NCBI GenBank assembly: GCA_947095585.1
Contig: OX352762.1
Span: 43,202,018 to 43,266,017, forward strand
Reading direction: 5' to 3'
Source: Nephrocerus scutellatus
Taxonomy: Eukaryota > Arthropoda > Insecta > Diptera > Pipunculidae
DNA length: 64,000 bases
In this document: one piece after another, positions 63,581-64,000 of the stretch
Position numbering within the stretch: the stretch's first letter is position 1
Layout: every line of letters begins with the position of its first letter
Program-made: the position numbers and the translations under genes
Notes under the pieces: generated by a model
What the model was told of the DNA's origin: nothing
What the model saw: the letters and a program-made list of their open reading frames with translations, nothing else
Databases searched by the model: none

Positions 63581-64000
63581 GATCAGTTTGTTTCAGGTTA
63601 AGCTTTTCTACGGTTTATAGCTTCCCTCCACCAGTGGTAAGGGGTTACAAACCATCAATAGTATATTCACTTGTAGCTTGGCAGAGGGTATACCTCTCCA
63701 CAGTTGGTGGTTCAGTTTGTTTCAGGTTAAGCTTTTCTACGGTTTGTAGCTTCCCTCCACCCGTGGTAAAGGGTTACAAACCATCAACAGTCTATTTACT
63801 TGTAGCTTGGCAGAGGGTATACCTCTCCGCAGTGTTGGACAGGGTAACATTGATAGTAGTAAGCCCCATCCCACGCAACGCACCCTGCGAATGACGAGAC
63901 CAACTCCCGCGCCAGAGAGTTCCGAGTGAGTGAGTAGAGTATAATAACCCCAATAAATTTCTTGAGCAAGTAAGTAAGTAATTATACGCCGATATAAACT
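63581..64000 (+). repeat. LTR-B tail at window end
   Basis: Two 129-bp units and most of the unique LTR end, cut by the window before the double-stem terminus. Confidence 0.9.

Larger units (their letters stand above)
57860..64000. repeat. 3.39-kb macro-tandem repeat (N, LTR-B tail, A fragment)
   Basis: Unit: element N, LTR-B repeats and terminus, 127 bp of element A. Unit starts at poly(T) 57860 and 61256 (period about 3396 bp). The window ends inside the second LTR-B tail, so the array may go on. The first unit has five 129-bp LTR repeats, the second two. Confidence 0.9.

Overview
This window looks like heterochromatin-like or accessory DNA from an arthropod, most likely an insect and possibly a fly. 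It is almost entirely transposable elements (TEs) nested in one another, with satellites and segmental duplications. Evidence for the lineage is indirect: BEL/Pao, Ty3/gypsy (one element with a CsRn1-like CHCC Gag motif), RTE-, LOA/R1- and Jockey-like non-LTR elements, a Tc1/mariner remnant, Helitrons starting TCTATATATA, and arthropod-type TATA plus TCAGT initiator promoters. No ordinary host gene, rRNA or functional tRNA gene was recognised.

Left part (1-25012): a 2 kb AAAC microsatellite sits between two copies of a gypsy RT fragment, followed by the rest of that dead gypsy pol (to about 4825). Next come an RTE-like element on the minus strand (5880-8460), a tRNA-derived SINE with a 10-bp target duplication (8751-8992), a short non-autonomous Helitron (9291-9868) and a solo LTR carrying heat-shock-element-like pentamers (9953-10581). 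A nest follows: a Tc1/mariner transposase remnant is split by a LOA/R1-like retrotransposon (13169-21235, 12-bp target duplication), which itself contains a minus-strand Helitron (about 14200-18238) filled with about 32 copies of a ~102-bp satellite. Diverged non-LTR pieces and a degenerate ~100-bp repeat family fill the rest.

Middle part (25013-48840): gypsy element 'C' (25013-29790) is interrupted by a Jockey-like fragment. Gypsy element 'A' lies on the minus strand in pieces from about 48840 down to about 29800. It was hit inside its RT by element 'B' (31906-35605, target duplication ATTG). B is a deleted LTR element whose position after pol is occupied by a Ulp1/SENP-like SUMO-protease ORF with its own core promoter, followed by a polypurine tract and a 1.6 kb LTR containing 129-bp tandem repeats. 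A Jockey-like element 'N' (35733-38018) and a complete, very young BEL/Pao element (38224-45602) lie between B and the rest of A. BEL gag and pol are in one frame separated by a single UGA.

Right part (48840-64000): after the 5' end of A and another block of the degenerate repeat, a near-identical second copy of about 9 kb (29155-38200) begins at 50809. It carries a second Ulp1 ORF (54513-55974) and then runs into a 3.39 kb tandem unit (LTR-B tail, 127 bp of A, element N) that continues to the window end. The most novel candidate is the LTR retrotransposon with a Ulp1-like protease as its third ORF. Next are the BEL UGA junction, a covarying double stem at the LTR-A/LTR-B ends, and the satellite-loaded Helitron.
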